Translations under genes and position numbers: made by a program
Shown: one piece after another, positions 21,907-35,400 of the stretch
How positions within the stretch are numbered: position 1 is the stretch's first letter
How the letters are laid out: every line of letters begins with the position of its first letter
NCBI RefSeq assembly: GCF_029633865.1
Contig: NC_079219.1
Location: forward strand, 51,746,974 to 51,810,973
Reading direction: 5' to 3'
From: Lampris incognitus
Taxonomy: Eukaryota; Chordata; Actinopteri; Lampriformes; Lampridae
Length of the DNA: 64,000 nucleotides
The notes under the pieces: generated by a model
Seen by the model: only the letters and a program-made list of their open reading frames with translations
Database searches by the model: none
Told to the model about the DNA's origin: nothing

Positions 21907-24900
21907 ATGGCGAGTATACAGCTATCCAGCGTTGCTCAATCACAGGTAAAGTAGATCCAAGTGATCGTCGAAGTAACTTCATACTTGTTGCTATTATGAG
22001 CTCGTTAACTTGACGGCTTAGCCAGCTAGATAGAAAACATTGCTTTTTAACTGCGACGAGTGCAAGCAAAAGCCAAAAGATGAAAACAAAGATGGCATCT
22101 GGTGGAGAGATTGAAAACAAAGATGTAATCAGGTGAAATATGAAAAACAACTATCGTCTGACGGAAATATGAAAACCGAGATAGCATCAGGTGTATTGTT
22201 GCTATGATTACCTGGACCAACCGTTCAGCCTGTGAATAATGTATTTTATTTCATTCAGGACGTTCAGCTGTTACCTAATGCGGTAGTCACAGAACAACAA
22301 TCCCTGATCGTTGTTAAGAGACTTTTGGCCATTGCGGTCTCTAGCATCACCTACCTCAGGGGGCTCTTCCCAGAGAAGGCCTATGGGACTAAATTTGTTG
22401 AAGGTAGATTGCTTGTTTGGGTGTTTTGGTACTTTTTATGCATGGCAGGAAACTAACATTGCTATCTACAAGATCTGAATACAAATTTCTCCAGCCATTT
22501 TCACTATTTTATCAGCGATGCTATCTTTAGACAAAGTACAGCATCAAAGTCAGTCATTTAGCAAAATAACAGAGGATTTGCCCTCCAAGTACACTGAAAA
22601 TATAACTCGTTTTTGCACCAATTTTTCCATGAGCTGAAAATCAAAGATCTAAGACCATGTACACAAAAGGCCTATTCTCTCAAACTTCGTTGACAAATTT
22701 GTTTAAATCTGTTAGTGATCACTTCTTGGTCGAGATAAGCCATCCACCTGACAGGTGTGGCATATCAAGATACTGATTAGGCAGCATGATTGTTGCATAG
22801 GTGTGCCTTAGGCTGGTCACAATAAAAGGCCACTCTAAAATGTGCAGTTTTATCTTGAAAAGACACATTTATTAGACACTTGACTATGGATTTCGCAGAT
22901 ATGCGGAGGGGGTGTCAGAAAACCAGTCAGTATCTGGTGTGACTGCCATTTTTCCTCACAGTGCAACACATCTTTGCATAGAGTTGATCAGGTTGATTGT
23001 GGAATGTTGGTCCACTCCTCTTCAATGGCTGTGCGAAGTTGCTGGATGTTGGCAGAAACTGGAACACGCTGTCATTGTATATATCCAGAGCATCCCAAAC
23101 ATGCTCAACAGGTGACATGTCCGGTGAGTATGCAGGCCATGCAAGAACTGAGATGCTTTCAGCTTCAAGGAATTGTGTACAGATCCTTGCAACATGGGGC
23201 CATGCATCATCATACTGCAACATGAGGTGATGGATAAATGATACAACAATGGGCATCAGGATCTCGTCACAGTATCTGTGCATTCAAAATGCCATCAATA
23301 AAATGCATCGGTGTTGGTTGTCCGTAGCGCATGCCTGCCCATACCATAACCTCACTGCCACCATAGGCCACTCTATTCACAACGTTGATATCAGCAAACC
23401 GCTCAACCACATGAGGCCATACACACTGTCTGCCATCTGCCGGGTACAGTGAAACCAGGATTCATCCGTGAAGAGAACACTTCTCTAAAGTGCCAGACAC
23501 CATCGAAGGTGAGCATTTGCCCTCTGAAGTCGGTTACGATGACAAACTGCTGTCAGGTCAAGACCCCGGTGAGGACGACAAGCTTCCCTGAGGCGGTTTC
23601 TGACAGTTTGTGCAGAAATTCTTTCGTTATGCAAACCAGTTGTTGCATCAGCTGTCCGGGTGGCTTGTCTTGGAAGATCTTGCAGGTAAAGATGTGGAGG
23701 TCCTGGGCTGGCATGGTTACACGTGGTCTGCAGTTGTGAGGCCGGTTGGATGTACTGCCAAATTCTCGGAAACAACTTTGGAGATGGCTTGTGGTAGAGA
23801 AATGAACATTCAATTCATGGTAAACACTCTGGTGGACATTCCTGCAGTCAGCATGCCAATTGCACACTCCCTCAAAACTTTCAACATCTATGGCATTGTG
23901 CTGTGGGATAAAACTGCACAGTTTAGAGTGGCCTTTTATTGTGACCAGCCTAAGGCACACCTGTGCAGTAATCATGCTGTCTAATAAGCATCTTGATATG
24001 CCACACCTGTCAGGTGGATGGATTATCCCGGCAAAGAAGTGCTCACTAACACAGATTTAAACAAATGTGTGAACAAAATTTGAGAGAAACAGGCCTTTTG
24101 TGTACATAGAAAAAGTCTTAGATCTTTGATTTCAACTCATGAAAAACTGGAGCAAAAACAAAAGTGTTGCATTTATATTTTTGTTCAGTATACAAACACA
24201 AGTTTACAATCAAGTGCTAGTGGCTAACAATAAACCCATTATTACTTTGGTTGTCATTTCAAACATTTGTTAATTAACTCCATATCTCTCTATTTCTGTC
24301 TCACAGAGCAGAAGGTTATGATTCTAAAGGAGGAGCGTAGCTGTCCCGGTGCCACTCAGCTTGTGGAATGGTCAATATCCCAAACAGAGTAAAACATTTG
24401 ATGGCAAGAGCCAGTGTTGTAAAGACTGCTGACCTACACTATACTTTGTGTGATTAAATCAACAAGCGAACATTTTGAGGTTGTATGGCCTTAGCCACAG
24501 CCTGTTGCAGTGCAGAGACATGAGCGCAAACACACATAAACTGACTTGCCAAAATACACAACTTTATCGTGATGGCTCGGGGATCATTCTGTCCATATTA
24601 ACAGATGTGTGTGGGTGAGTGACAGAACACATGCTCAGTGTGAACTTATGTTCATTTTTCAACGCTCTAGGATTCGGGGATGCTTTGACGCCATTCAAAG
24701 GAAATATGTAAGTCATCTAATACTGATAATTGCATCACTCTGGAGATTTTGACCTAAGATTTTTTTTTCTTTTGCCTTTGTTTCAATGGCATTTTGTAGA
24801 TGGAACATTTTATAAAACCATCTAAGAAATTCTCATTTACATTCAAGTTATGTTTTTGTCATAACTGATATTTTCCCAACTTTTTGTTCTACCAGCTGCG

Positions 24901-27900
24901 ATCCATTGTTTTGTCTGTAAGTATCTTGTTCCCCTCTGACTTACATCATATTAGGCCTTTATGAATGCTTGATTATTAAGTGACAAAGTAAAGCCCTCAC
25001 AAGAGGAACTCCTTTTATGATTCCTTTTATTTAGAAGTTTTTCAACAGTGCAATACTAAATGTAGAAACAGCATAGAAGAAGAATCTTCCTATTTGTGAA
25101 ACTGGTGGTTCTTGCTTTTTGCAAAATGTATAAAAAGTTGCACACAATTCCCAAATTCCTTTGATTATTTGGTTACCTAGCTATTCTTGAATATGCATAC
25201 TCTCATTGCTATCATAGATACTCTGTAATACTCAGTAAGTATTGTGTTCTTTTGATCTTAAAGTCAATGTGAAACAACATTTGGAATGTATCTTGCTTCC
25301 GTAATGTGATTATTTCCAAGTAAAATAGGACATTAAGGTGGGACAAAACAAAAGGAGGGATGTGATTTGATGGGATGGCGAAAAAATATTCTATGATATT
25401 ATTGACTGGAATGAGATGCTCGGCCACTCGCATGTACTTAGTGACGTAATCACAAAACTTGACTATTTTAGGCAAAGGTGAGGTGATTCGAGTTTGATGC
25501 AAAATAAGTAAGAAAAGAATTTTAGTGATTTTTTTTTGGCATAAATTGATGAATAGGTGCATAACATGTTTGGGGAAATGAGCTAACAAGATAAAAAGCA
25601 GTTTTCATTTCACCTTTTCTTTAAATATCCCACCAACTCAAATTTTTGTTTTGAAGCTTACTGGGTAAACTATAGACTAAGTGAAACTTTACCTTGAAAA
25701 GGTGAGAGAAGCAGGCTTATTCAGGTCCCCACGCAGGCAAAGACTATGTGGTTGGGGATGTTGAGTGAGTAGTGCCCTCGTCTCTGTCATCAAACATCAT
25801 TCAAGACACTCTAAAATGAAATATCTTTGCATATCTTTTAGATCCATGTAACCAATTACCTGTGCCCTAATGAAGCTCTGTATAACAATTTATGCCAAAA
25901 AACCGAAACAAAAACAAACTTTAATGTATTTTCACATCAACCTGCATTTCCTCACCTTCCTGGAAAGCAGATTTGTTTGTGGTGGTTTGGGTTGTCTTTT
26001 ACTTGTGGACATGTATCAACATGTAAACCAACCCATCATATAAAAACTGTCATCACTCCGTTCATTTTTCTGAACTGTTGTCAGTGTGATAAGACACAAC
26101 ATTGCACTCTTGTCTGTTGTCCCCGAAAAACCCTATTCCCTCTCCCTAAAATACCCAACGTTGTAGTTTTGATGATCGGATTTTATCCATTTCAAGGAGG
26201 CAGGAATTTTTGATTGTTCACTATGTGCCACTTTAATGTTTTGTGTCGATATACGTCTCTTGTTTCTGCAAAGTCTTTATGAAATATAAAAATATACAGT
26301 ATATTGAAGTTATATCAATTATCCCTTTCTAGATATACGGTGCCCCAGAACAACCACAGGTAATTTGTGACTCCTGCCCTCACAGTTGCTGATGTTTCAA
26401 CAGCCGAACTTGTGCGGTAAATGTAATTAGTTGGTCGGGTGATCAGCCTCACATTATGCTTTTTTCTTTTTTCTTTTACAATTTTCAGATGGTGACAGAA
26501 TACTATCAGTTTAGGATCCAGTACACTGCAACGGGGCCACAGGTGGACCTTGAAAGGTAGGCTATGCTGTATGCTTGCAGCAAGGGATGGCTCAGCTCAT
26601 TGGAGCATGTGAAGAGGACTTCTCACATTGGAATGTCAAGTCAGGTCAATTTTATTTGTATAGCCCACTATTACAAATTTTCCTCAAGGGGCTTTACAGC
26701 ACTACAGCATCCTGTCCTTAGACCCTCGCATCGGATAAGGAACAACTCCCTAAAAAAGAAAAACCTTTAACAGGGAGAAAAAAGTAGGAAGAAACTTCAG
26801 GGAGAGCATCAGAGGAGGGATCGCTCTCCCAAGATGGACAACGTGCAATGAAAATAAAAATAAAATAAAATAAATATAGATAAATGAAATAGAAATAGGA
26901 AACTTGCTTTTCCATTCTTTGTCCACAGTGGCACACCCCATTCCGTCCAAAAGGGTACTCCCCAGATTCACCCAACACTTTCAAAATTGCATCTGTCGTC
27001 CGAAGCAAGAAAGCTGCTACATGTTGGTTGGTCATCAGTTGAATTGGCTAAAGGAGCAGATTATTTCACCAATGTTCTGATATAATGCCACTACTCTTCA
27101 ACATTCACACAGCGCTTCCTTTATTTTCATAACGATAACATGCGCTGTTAAGCTGGGGAAAACATATAATGTTGAGTTTACATAGCTAATGATGATGGAC
27201 TTGAACAGATAAAACATATACATACATGCATATTACATATACCAGTTTTATGTGCTTTGTTTGACCATGGTAAAAAAAGAAGACCGCTTGTGCTGAGTTT
27301 GTTGATTGAGTCACGGGGCCATTAAAACTGTTAGCTACCTACGTAGCATAAAACCCCTCCTTTGTTATTTGCTCCTATAATCATGTTTTTTTCAAGTGTA
27401 GAAAGTTCTGTGCCAAACCATAGGCAAGGTGCAGTGGCCTTCCCAAATTGCCTTTAAAGTAGAAACGTGAATAAAGTGCAACAGCGTGAACCTGCCTGAA
27501 GGCTGCTGATGGGCATTCATTTCTCAACCTGCTTCCAATTGACCTTAGCAACAGCAAGGTGGCAGCCATGTCCTGCTCCAATACCAAGAAGGCCAGCATC
27601 CTGCTGATAAGAAAGCTCTACACGCTTGTGCAGAATCTTGGTCCCTTGCCAGACAGTGTCTCCCTCAACATGAAGTTGTCCTACTACGACAATGGTAACA
27701 CACGCACACACTTACACACACACACACAAACACACCAATTTATTAATACACGTCTCCATCGCTTACTCGCATACCTCTTTCACTTCTCTATCAAACAAAA
27801 GCGTACATAGCAGGCTCTTTACCTCTCTCTCACACACACAGTCTCTACTTCTCTATTCCTCTCTCTCACATACAATTTCTGTCTACTTCTCTTTCTTAAG

Positions 27901-29374
27901 CATGCACACACTCCCCACTTCTCACTCATACACACCTACTCATACAATACACCAGCACCTACACAAACTCTCTCTACTTCTCTGTTAGTCTATCTCGAAT
28001 ACTCGCTTATGCAGACATATCTCCTGTTAACACAGTTATAATCCCTGAAAGTACCGCCTTAGTAGCACTTTAATTAACTGTTTCATAACTGAGACTTATC
28101 CCCCTGTAATATTCCAATGAAGAAGTCAACTTTTATTCAACTCTGACTAATACCCTCATAGGGAGTGTTAAATTGCAATGCAATGCTTTTTATGCCTGTG
28201 TTCTCTACCTCTTAAGGTTAATTTTAAGAAATTCACTGTTGGGGGTGCCCTGGTGGCTCACCTGGTAGAGCGCGTACCACATCTTATCCCAGTGGCCTAG
28301 ATTCAAATCCGCCCCGGGCCCTTTGCTGCGTGTCATCCCCTCTCTCTCCCCTGCCTTTCCTGTCTCTCAACTATCGCTGTCAAAAAATGGTGGAAAATGC
28401 CAAAAAAATAATCTTAAAAAAATGTTATTTTGTGTGCGTGTGTGTGTGAAGACCTGTAAACCACCCTTGCCACAGTTATGAATGCCTACAGCAGGCTGGG
28501 TCTATCAGTCAACACCACCAAGACAGAGGTGTTATTCCAATGGAGGTTCAGTCCCCCACCCACTATGCCTTCCTTTACGATAGAACACCAACCACTCTCA
28601 GTTGCTCCATCTTTCAAATACCTGGGCAGCATCCTTTCTGAGGGCTGCTCACAATAGAATCAAACAAGCCTCTGTAGGCTTCGGCAAACTCCGACATAAG
28701 GTCTTCCAAAACATCACCTCCACCTGCACACCAAAATTGCCATTTACAAAGCCGTCTGCATCACAGCTCTCCTATAAGGCTGTGAAGCCTGAGTCACATA
28801 CAGCCACCACCCAAGGTTGCCAGAGCAGTTCCACATAAGGTGTCTGCAGCGAATCATGGTGATCACGTGGCGTGAACAAGTTACCCATGCTGAGATTCTT
28901 GCTCGGACAAACTGCAAGCACATAGAAGCCATGGTCACTGAACACCACCTGCGCTGTCTTGGGCATGTCATCAGGATGCCTCAAGAATGCCTGCCATGTC
29001 AAGTCCTGTATGGACAGCTTCATCTGGGCCGTTGGTCCACAGGTGGTCAGAAGAACCAATACAAAGACCAGCTAAAAACATCGCTGAAGAAGTGTTGTAT
29101 CGACCCCTTGAGACTGGAGCAAGCTGCCATCAACTGTTCCAGCTGGCAGGAGATCTGCCACAGAGGTATAGAACAGCTGGAAATGGAGAGGAATGGGAAA
29201 AAACAACAGAAAAGACTCAGTAGACACACAACCATACCTGTCCCCACTAACTCAGACTTCATATGCCCAATGTGCAATAAAACTTGTGGATCAAGAATTG
29301 GACTCTATTGTCATCAAAGAACACACAGTTAACGAGGAGGGATGTCATCATCGGACTCGATGGCCTACCAGCAA

Positions 29375-29423
<49 letters not shown>

Positions 29424-32400
29424 CGAGAGAGAGAGAGTACGAGTTTTTATGTGGAGTTCTGGGCCTTAAGCCAAAAGTGCAATTTAAGTATCATTTAAGG
29501 ATCTAGGCCTTTTCAGTGGCCTTGCATGCACTAAAGGTGACAAGGAGAGGATCAAGCCACCTTGATGCATCTGACTCGACCTCGGTTTAATTTTGGAGTA
29601 TCAACAGAGGACTATCAAGGGCTGTCTTTCCATGAGCTGTTTGAGCTGAAGGGATATTTTGCTTTTTTGGGGGGGGGGGATTTTCCTCCTTTTTCTTCCA
29701 ATTGTACTTGGCCAATTACCCCCACTCTTCCGAGCCGTCCCGGTCACAGTTCCACCCCCTCTGCCAATACAAGGAGGGCTGCAGACTACCACATGTCTCC
29801 TCCAATACATGTGGAGTCGCCAGCCGCTTCTTTTCACCTGACAGTGTGGAGTTTCGCCAGGGGGACATAGTGCGTGGGAGGATCACTCTCCCCCCCGAAC
29901 AGGTGCCCCGACTGACCAGAGAAGGCACTACTGCAGTGACCAGGACACATACCCACATCTGGCTTCCCACACGTAGATACAGCCAATTGTGTCTGTAGGG
30001 ATGCCCAACCAAGCCGGAGGTAACACAGGGATTCAAACTGGCCATCCCAGTGTTGATATGCAATGGAATAGACCACCACGCCAACCGGATGCCCATATTT
30101 TGCTTTATTTAAGGATTAAAAATACTTTGAGATACAATCCTGAAGCTTATGGTTTCTGTTTAACTTACAACACCGATGATGATACTGATAACTCCATTGG
30201 AGTATTCTTCTTTTGGCTGCACCTGTTAGGGGTCGCTACAGCAGATTATCCATTTTCATCCCCTCCTGTCCTCTGCATCTTCCACCTGCATGTCCTCCCT
30301 CACCACATCCATAAACCCCCGCTTTGGCCTTCCTCTTTTCTTCTTGCCTGGCAGGTCCATCTTCAGTATCCTTCTCGCAATATACCCAGCATCTCTCCTC
30401 CACACATGTCCAAACCATCTCAATCTCACCTCTCTTGCTTTGTCTCCAAACCGTCAAACCTGACCTGCCCCTCTGATATACTCATTCGTAATCCTGTCAG
30501 TCTTTGTCACTCCCAACGAAAATCTTAGCATCTTCAACTCTGCCACCCCCAGCTCCGAGTTTTGCTAGGCGGACGTAGCACGTGGGAGGATCACGCTATT
30601 CCCCCCAGTCCCCCCCCCCCGAACAGGGGCTCCGACCGACCAGAGGAGGCGCTAGTTCAGCAACCAGGACACTTAACTACATTTGGCTTCCCACCCACAG
30701 ACACAGCCGATTGTGTCTGTAAGGATGCCCCACCAAGCTGGAGGTAACAAGGAGATTTGAACCGGCCATCCCAGTGTTGGAAAGCAATGGAATAGACCGC
30801 CACGCTACCTGGACACCCATATTTTGCTTTATTTAACACTAGAATGACCAGGATTTCACTCCTACCTAAAACGACCATGGGCGGTCAAAATGACGGTCGA
30901 TTTTTAAACTCTATATTCCGTCAAGATAAATACCCAATGGAGATATTAATGCATTGCATGTGTTAATATGTCTGTTAGGAAACGACTGACACCAAAATTT
31001 ACATTTTAATAACTATGATACTATTTTCAAACAATTTAAACTTCAGAGAGACATGGTCGAACTTGAATAGCATAATTGAAAAAGTGAAAATATTACATGA
31101 AAAGCAAAATGGAAAACACATATTGCTAATCTAACAAACGTAACAAGGCCTATAAAATATGAAATGTAAAAATTTTTTTTTAAAAAAGAACTGGAAATAA
31201 CAATTGAAACAGTCCCAAACAACGACCAGAACTTAAAAACTACTAGAACGACCGTGGGCGGTCAACGGTTTTCAAACTCTATATTCTGTCAAGAGAAATA
31301 CCCAAGTGAGATATTAATGCATTACATGTGTTAGTATGTCTGTTAAGAAACGACTGACACCAAAATCAATATTGTAACAACTTTTAATACTATTTTTCAA
31401 ACAATTTAAAATTGCCACTGTCCAACGCCTGTAAATACTGCACCGCCTCGGTGGTAGTCATGGTGCTTCTGAAACGGCGTGTGCAACCAGACATGTTGGC
31501 AATAATAAAAAATCAAGTTTAGACTATTACTCTGCACTGGAGAACACTAGTGTGATTCTAGGACAGTTAAATGAATGTTGCGAAGGAAATGATGTGACCA
31601 ACACACGTCATAAATGGTGACATGACGCACGCAAATTACGCTTGGTCATTTTGACCGGTCATGGTCGTTTTAGGTAGACCTTATCTTTCTGTTTTTTTGT
31701 GCAATTGATCTAAAACTCGTTTGAATGCAAATATCCACAATTTTAGGAGCATTCAGGAAGTGGCGGGTCTGTATCTTGTTTTATAAAAATGTTATTAAAC
31801 TTTGAAAATCCAAAACGGTGGAAATGACCACCTTGGTCATTTTAGTGTTAAGGAGGAAAAATTCTTGGAGCAAGAATCCTGAAGCTTATGGTTTCTGTTT
31901 AACTTACTCACACCGATGATGATGATGATGATGATACTAGTAATTCTACTGGAGTATTCTTCTTTTGGCTGCTCCTGTTAGGGGTCGCTACAGCAGATTA
32001 TCCGTATCCTCCTGTCCTCTGCATCATCCTCTTTCACGCCAACCACCTGCATGTCCTCCCTCACCATAGCCATAAACCCCCTCTTTGACCTTCCTCTTGC
32101 CTGGCAGGTACATCTTCAGTATCCTTTTCCCAATATACCCAGCATCTCTCTTCCACACATGTCCAAACCATCTCAATCTCATCTCTCTTGCTTTTTCTCC
32201 AAACTGTCAAACCTGACCTGTCCCTCTAATATACTCATTCCTAATCCTGTCCATCTTCGTCACTCCAGACGAAATCTTGGCATCTGAGGTATTTAATGTC
32301 AGAGAATTTTGATGTAATATTACTATTGCAGACACAGTGTATTCTTTCAGATAAGTAGGACTTCAGCCGAGAGAGCTAAACCAGAGACACCACATTTACA

Positions 32401-35400
32401 ATTTAATCTGTCTAATGGTATTCAGTGATCAGTGGCGTCAAAGACTGCACTGAGGTCCAGTAGTAGAAGCACGGAAGTGGAATCAGAGTTCATAGCTAGG
32501 AAAAGATCTTTCACCACTCTGGTCAGAGCAGTTTCAGTGGAGTGACAGGCCCTGAAAGCCGATTGAAAAGGTTCATATAGTAGATGGTTTTCTTCTATAT
32601 GGGTCGAAAGTTGTTGATACACAACTCTCTCATACTGCAGAGAAGAATGGAAGATTAGAGACTGGTCAACAGTTATTAAGAGACCCTGGATCGAGGTGTG
32701 TTTTTTTTTTTAATTAGAGGTTTAACCACAGCTGTCTTAAAACTGCTGGGAACAGTGCCAGTAGTAATTGATAAATTAACAATGTCTAGCATTGTAGGTC
32801 CCAGGAAAGGCCAGAGGTCTTTAAAAAGTTTTGCTGGTAAAGGGTCAAGTAGGCAAGTAGTTGGTTTAGAAGCTGACACAAGCTCGGTCAAAGTATCAAG
32901 AGAGATAGTCTCAAAAGCTGTAACAACAGGGACTATCAGTGACTCATTGTATAGATATGAATTTGGTAAGACAGGATCTGCAGGAGTAGGTGGAGTTGAA
33001 GAACTAGTTTTGTTTATGATCTCATCAACCTTATTGCAGAAAAAGTTTAGAAACTCATGGGCCATGAATGGTGAGCAGCTAAGAGACGGGTGCTTTTTAC
33101 TAAGTTTAGATACAGTGTCAAAGAAACCCAGCCACTGAGGATGCACAAGTCAGTGCATTCTTAGTGCCAGTCCCAAGCCCAGATAAATGGGAAGGGTTGC
33201 ATCAGGAAGGGCATCCGGTGTAAAATCTTTGCCAAATCAAATATGCGGATCATAAATCAGATTTCCATACCAGATCGGTCGAGGCCCCTAAGCACCCAAA
33301 GATTATCCTCTATGTCGGAGACTCTGGCCCCGGTAAACAGTGAACTAAGGCTGGTGAAGCTAATCTAATATTGCGGGTAATGGAGTCTCCTATCACTAGC
33401 GTGTGTTGCTTTACTGTTTCGACAGAAATGGGAGAAACATGTTGGCCAGTAGGACTACCAACAGGGCTGGTGAGTGGCGAAAACTGGCTTGCAGTCAGGA
33501 GAGGTGACTGCAGACCAGGCCACACAACTAGTGGCTTGCTCTTGCGAGCCTTCCCACACCGGTAAACGGAGACAAACTCTGACCTCTCCAGTCTAAACTG
33601 ACTGCAGGTATCCCCGCCCTTATAAACAATACAGTTGCATAACGACTGAAACCAACAATCAGTTTCATATGCAAATAGGCATGACCATTAACTAGAGTTT
33701 CAATGTCCATGTGTACTATTCACAGAGGATTTGGGGATGTTTGCAATCACCGCATTGTAAGATGGCAACAGATGTACTCTTAGCCCCCCTCCCGGTTCAG
33801 GGATGGTTGTTCCCTCTTCACATAGATCGCCTCTTTGACTCCGTGTTCAAGCCAGCGTCCCTCCCTATCAAGGATGTGCACATTCTCATCCTTGAAAGAG
33901 TGGCCACTGGCCTGTAGATGGGTGTAGACTGTGGAGTCCTGGCCTGTCGTGTTAGCTCTTCTGTGTTGTGCCATCCTCTTAGCCAGCATCTGTTTAGTTT
34001 CCCCGATGTACAAGTCACGGCAATCCTCCTGGCACTTAACAGCATACACTATATTGCTCTGTTTGTTTGTTTCCACTGACATAGCGGCCAGGGAAGGGGA
34101 GAAATCCCACATTAAACAGGCCCTGGTCAAATGTGGTTATCCTAACTGGGTGTTTGTCAAAGCCAGGAAGATGCCCAAACAGTGCACCAGCTGGTCAAAG
34201 GGAGGAGAAGGACTACAGCTACCTAAGCTTAAACAGTGGTGATTATGTATGTGGCGAGTGTGTCAGAAAAGTTGGGACGCGTATTTTCCAGACATCGCGT
34301 CTCAGTTGATTTCAAACCCCAAAACACACTGCCCCAGAAATTCATCCACCACAAGGATCGGGTCCCCCGGCACAAACAGGGCAATATTGTATACACTGTT
34401 TAGTGCCAGGAGGATTGCCATGATTTGTACATTGGGGAAACTAAACAGATGCTGGCTAAGAGGATGGCACAACACAGAAGAGCTAACGCATCAGGCCAGC
34501 ACTCCGCAGTCTACACCATCTACAGGCCAGTGGCCACTCTTTCAAGGACGAGGATGTGCAGATCCTTGATGGGGAGGAACACTGGTTTGAACGGGGGGTC
34601 AAAGAGGCCATCTATGTGAAGAGAGAACAACCATCCCTGAACCGAGTGGTGGTGGTGGTGGTGGTGGGGGGGGGGCTGAGAGTACATCTGTCACCAACTT
34701 ACGGTGCTGTGATTGCAAACATTCCCAAATCCTCTGTGACTAGTACACATGGCCATTGAAACTCTAGTTAGGGGTCACACCTATTTGCATATAAAATTAA
34801 TCATTGGTTTTGGTCGTTATGCAACTGTATTGTTTATAAGGGTGGGGATACCTGCAGTCAGTTTAGACTGAAGAGGTCACTTAGATGAGTGTTGAAACAT
34901 TTCTGTCACTAACGTTGTATCCAGATGATGTGATTCAACTTACTTTGATTCAACATTAGCATAGTTTCCACCGGCATCCTGCTGGCCAACAGTAATGTTA
35001 GCGGTCGTTGGTAACCTGGGCCTCGACCGATCCAGCATGGAAATCTGATTTATGATCCACATATTTGATTTGGCAAAGGTTTTACATCAGATGCCCTTCC
35101 TGATGCAACCCTCCCCATTTATCCGGGCTTGGGACCGACACAAAGAATACACTGGCTTGTGCATCCCCAGTGGCTGGGTTTGGTTAATTCCGTTGACATT
35201 CCATTGGAGTAGGACCACCCCAAATCCCAGAGATCCATTAAAAGTGAAACCAAATTTCCAGTGCTGTTGTATCAGCACTTTCCCCACCACTGAACAACAA
35301 AATATGGTTAAACTTAGGATTTAGCTTGAAGTATAAGCATCTGTTTTGACGTTCGTATCCAAGAGCTTGGTCTCTCATATCAATTGCTAGCCACAACGAC

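Noticed and set aside
28817-29332. 171-aa ORF ending in a C2H2 zinc finger
   Set aside because: The upstream RT motifs and general layout identify it as the 3' end of a LINE, not a zinc-finger gene.
33780-34130. 116-aa GIY-YIG ORF considered as a host nuclease gene
   Set aside because: It is flanked by Penelope-like RT linker and terminal sequences and lies in an inverted pair of the same element inside an intron.
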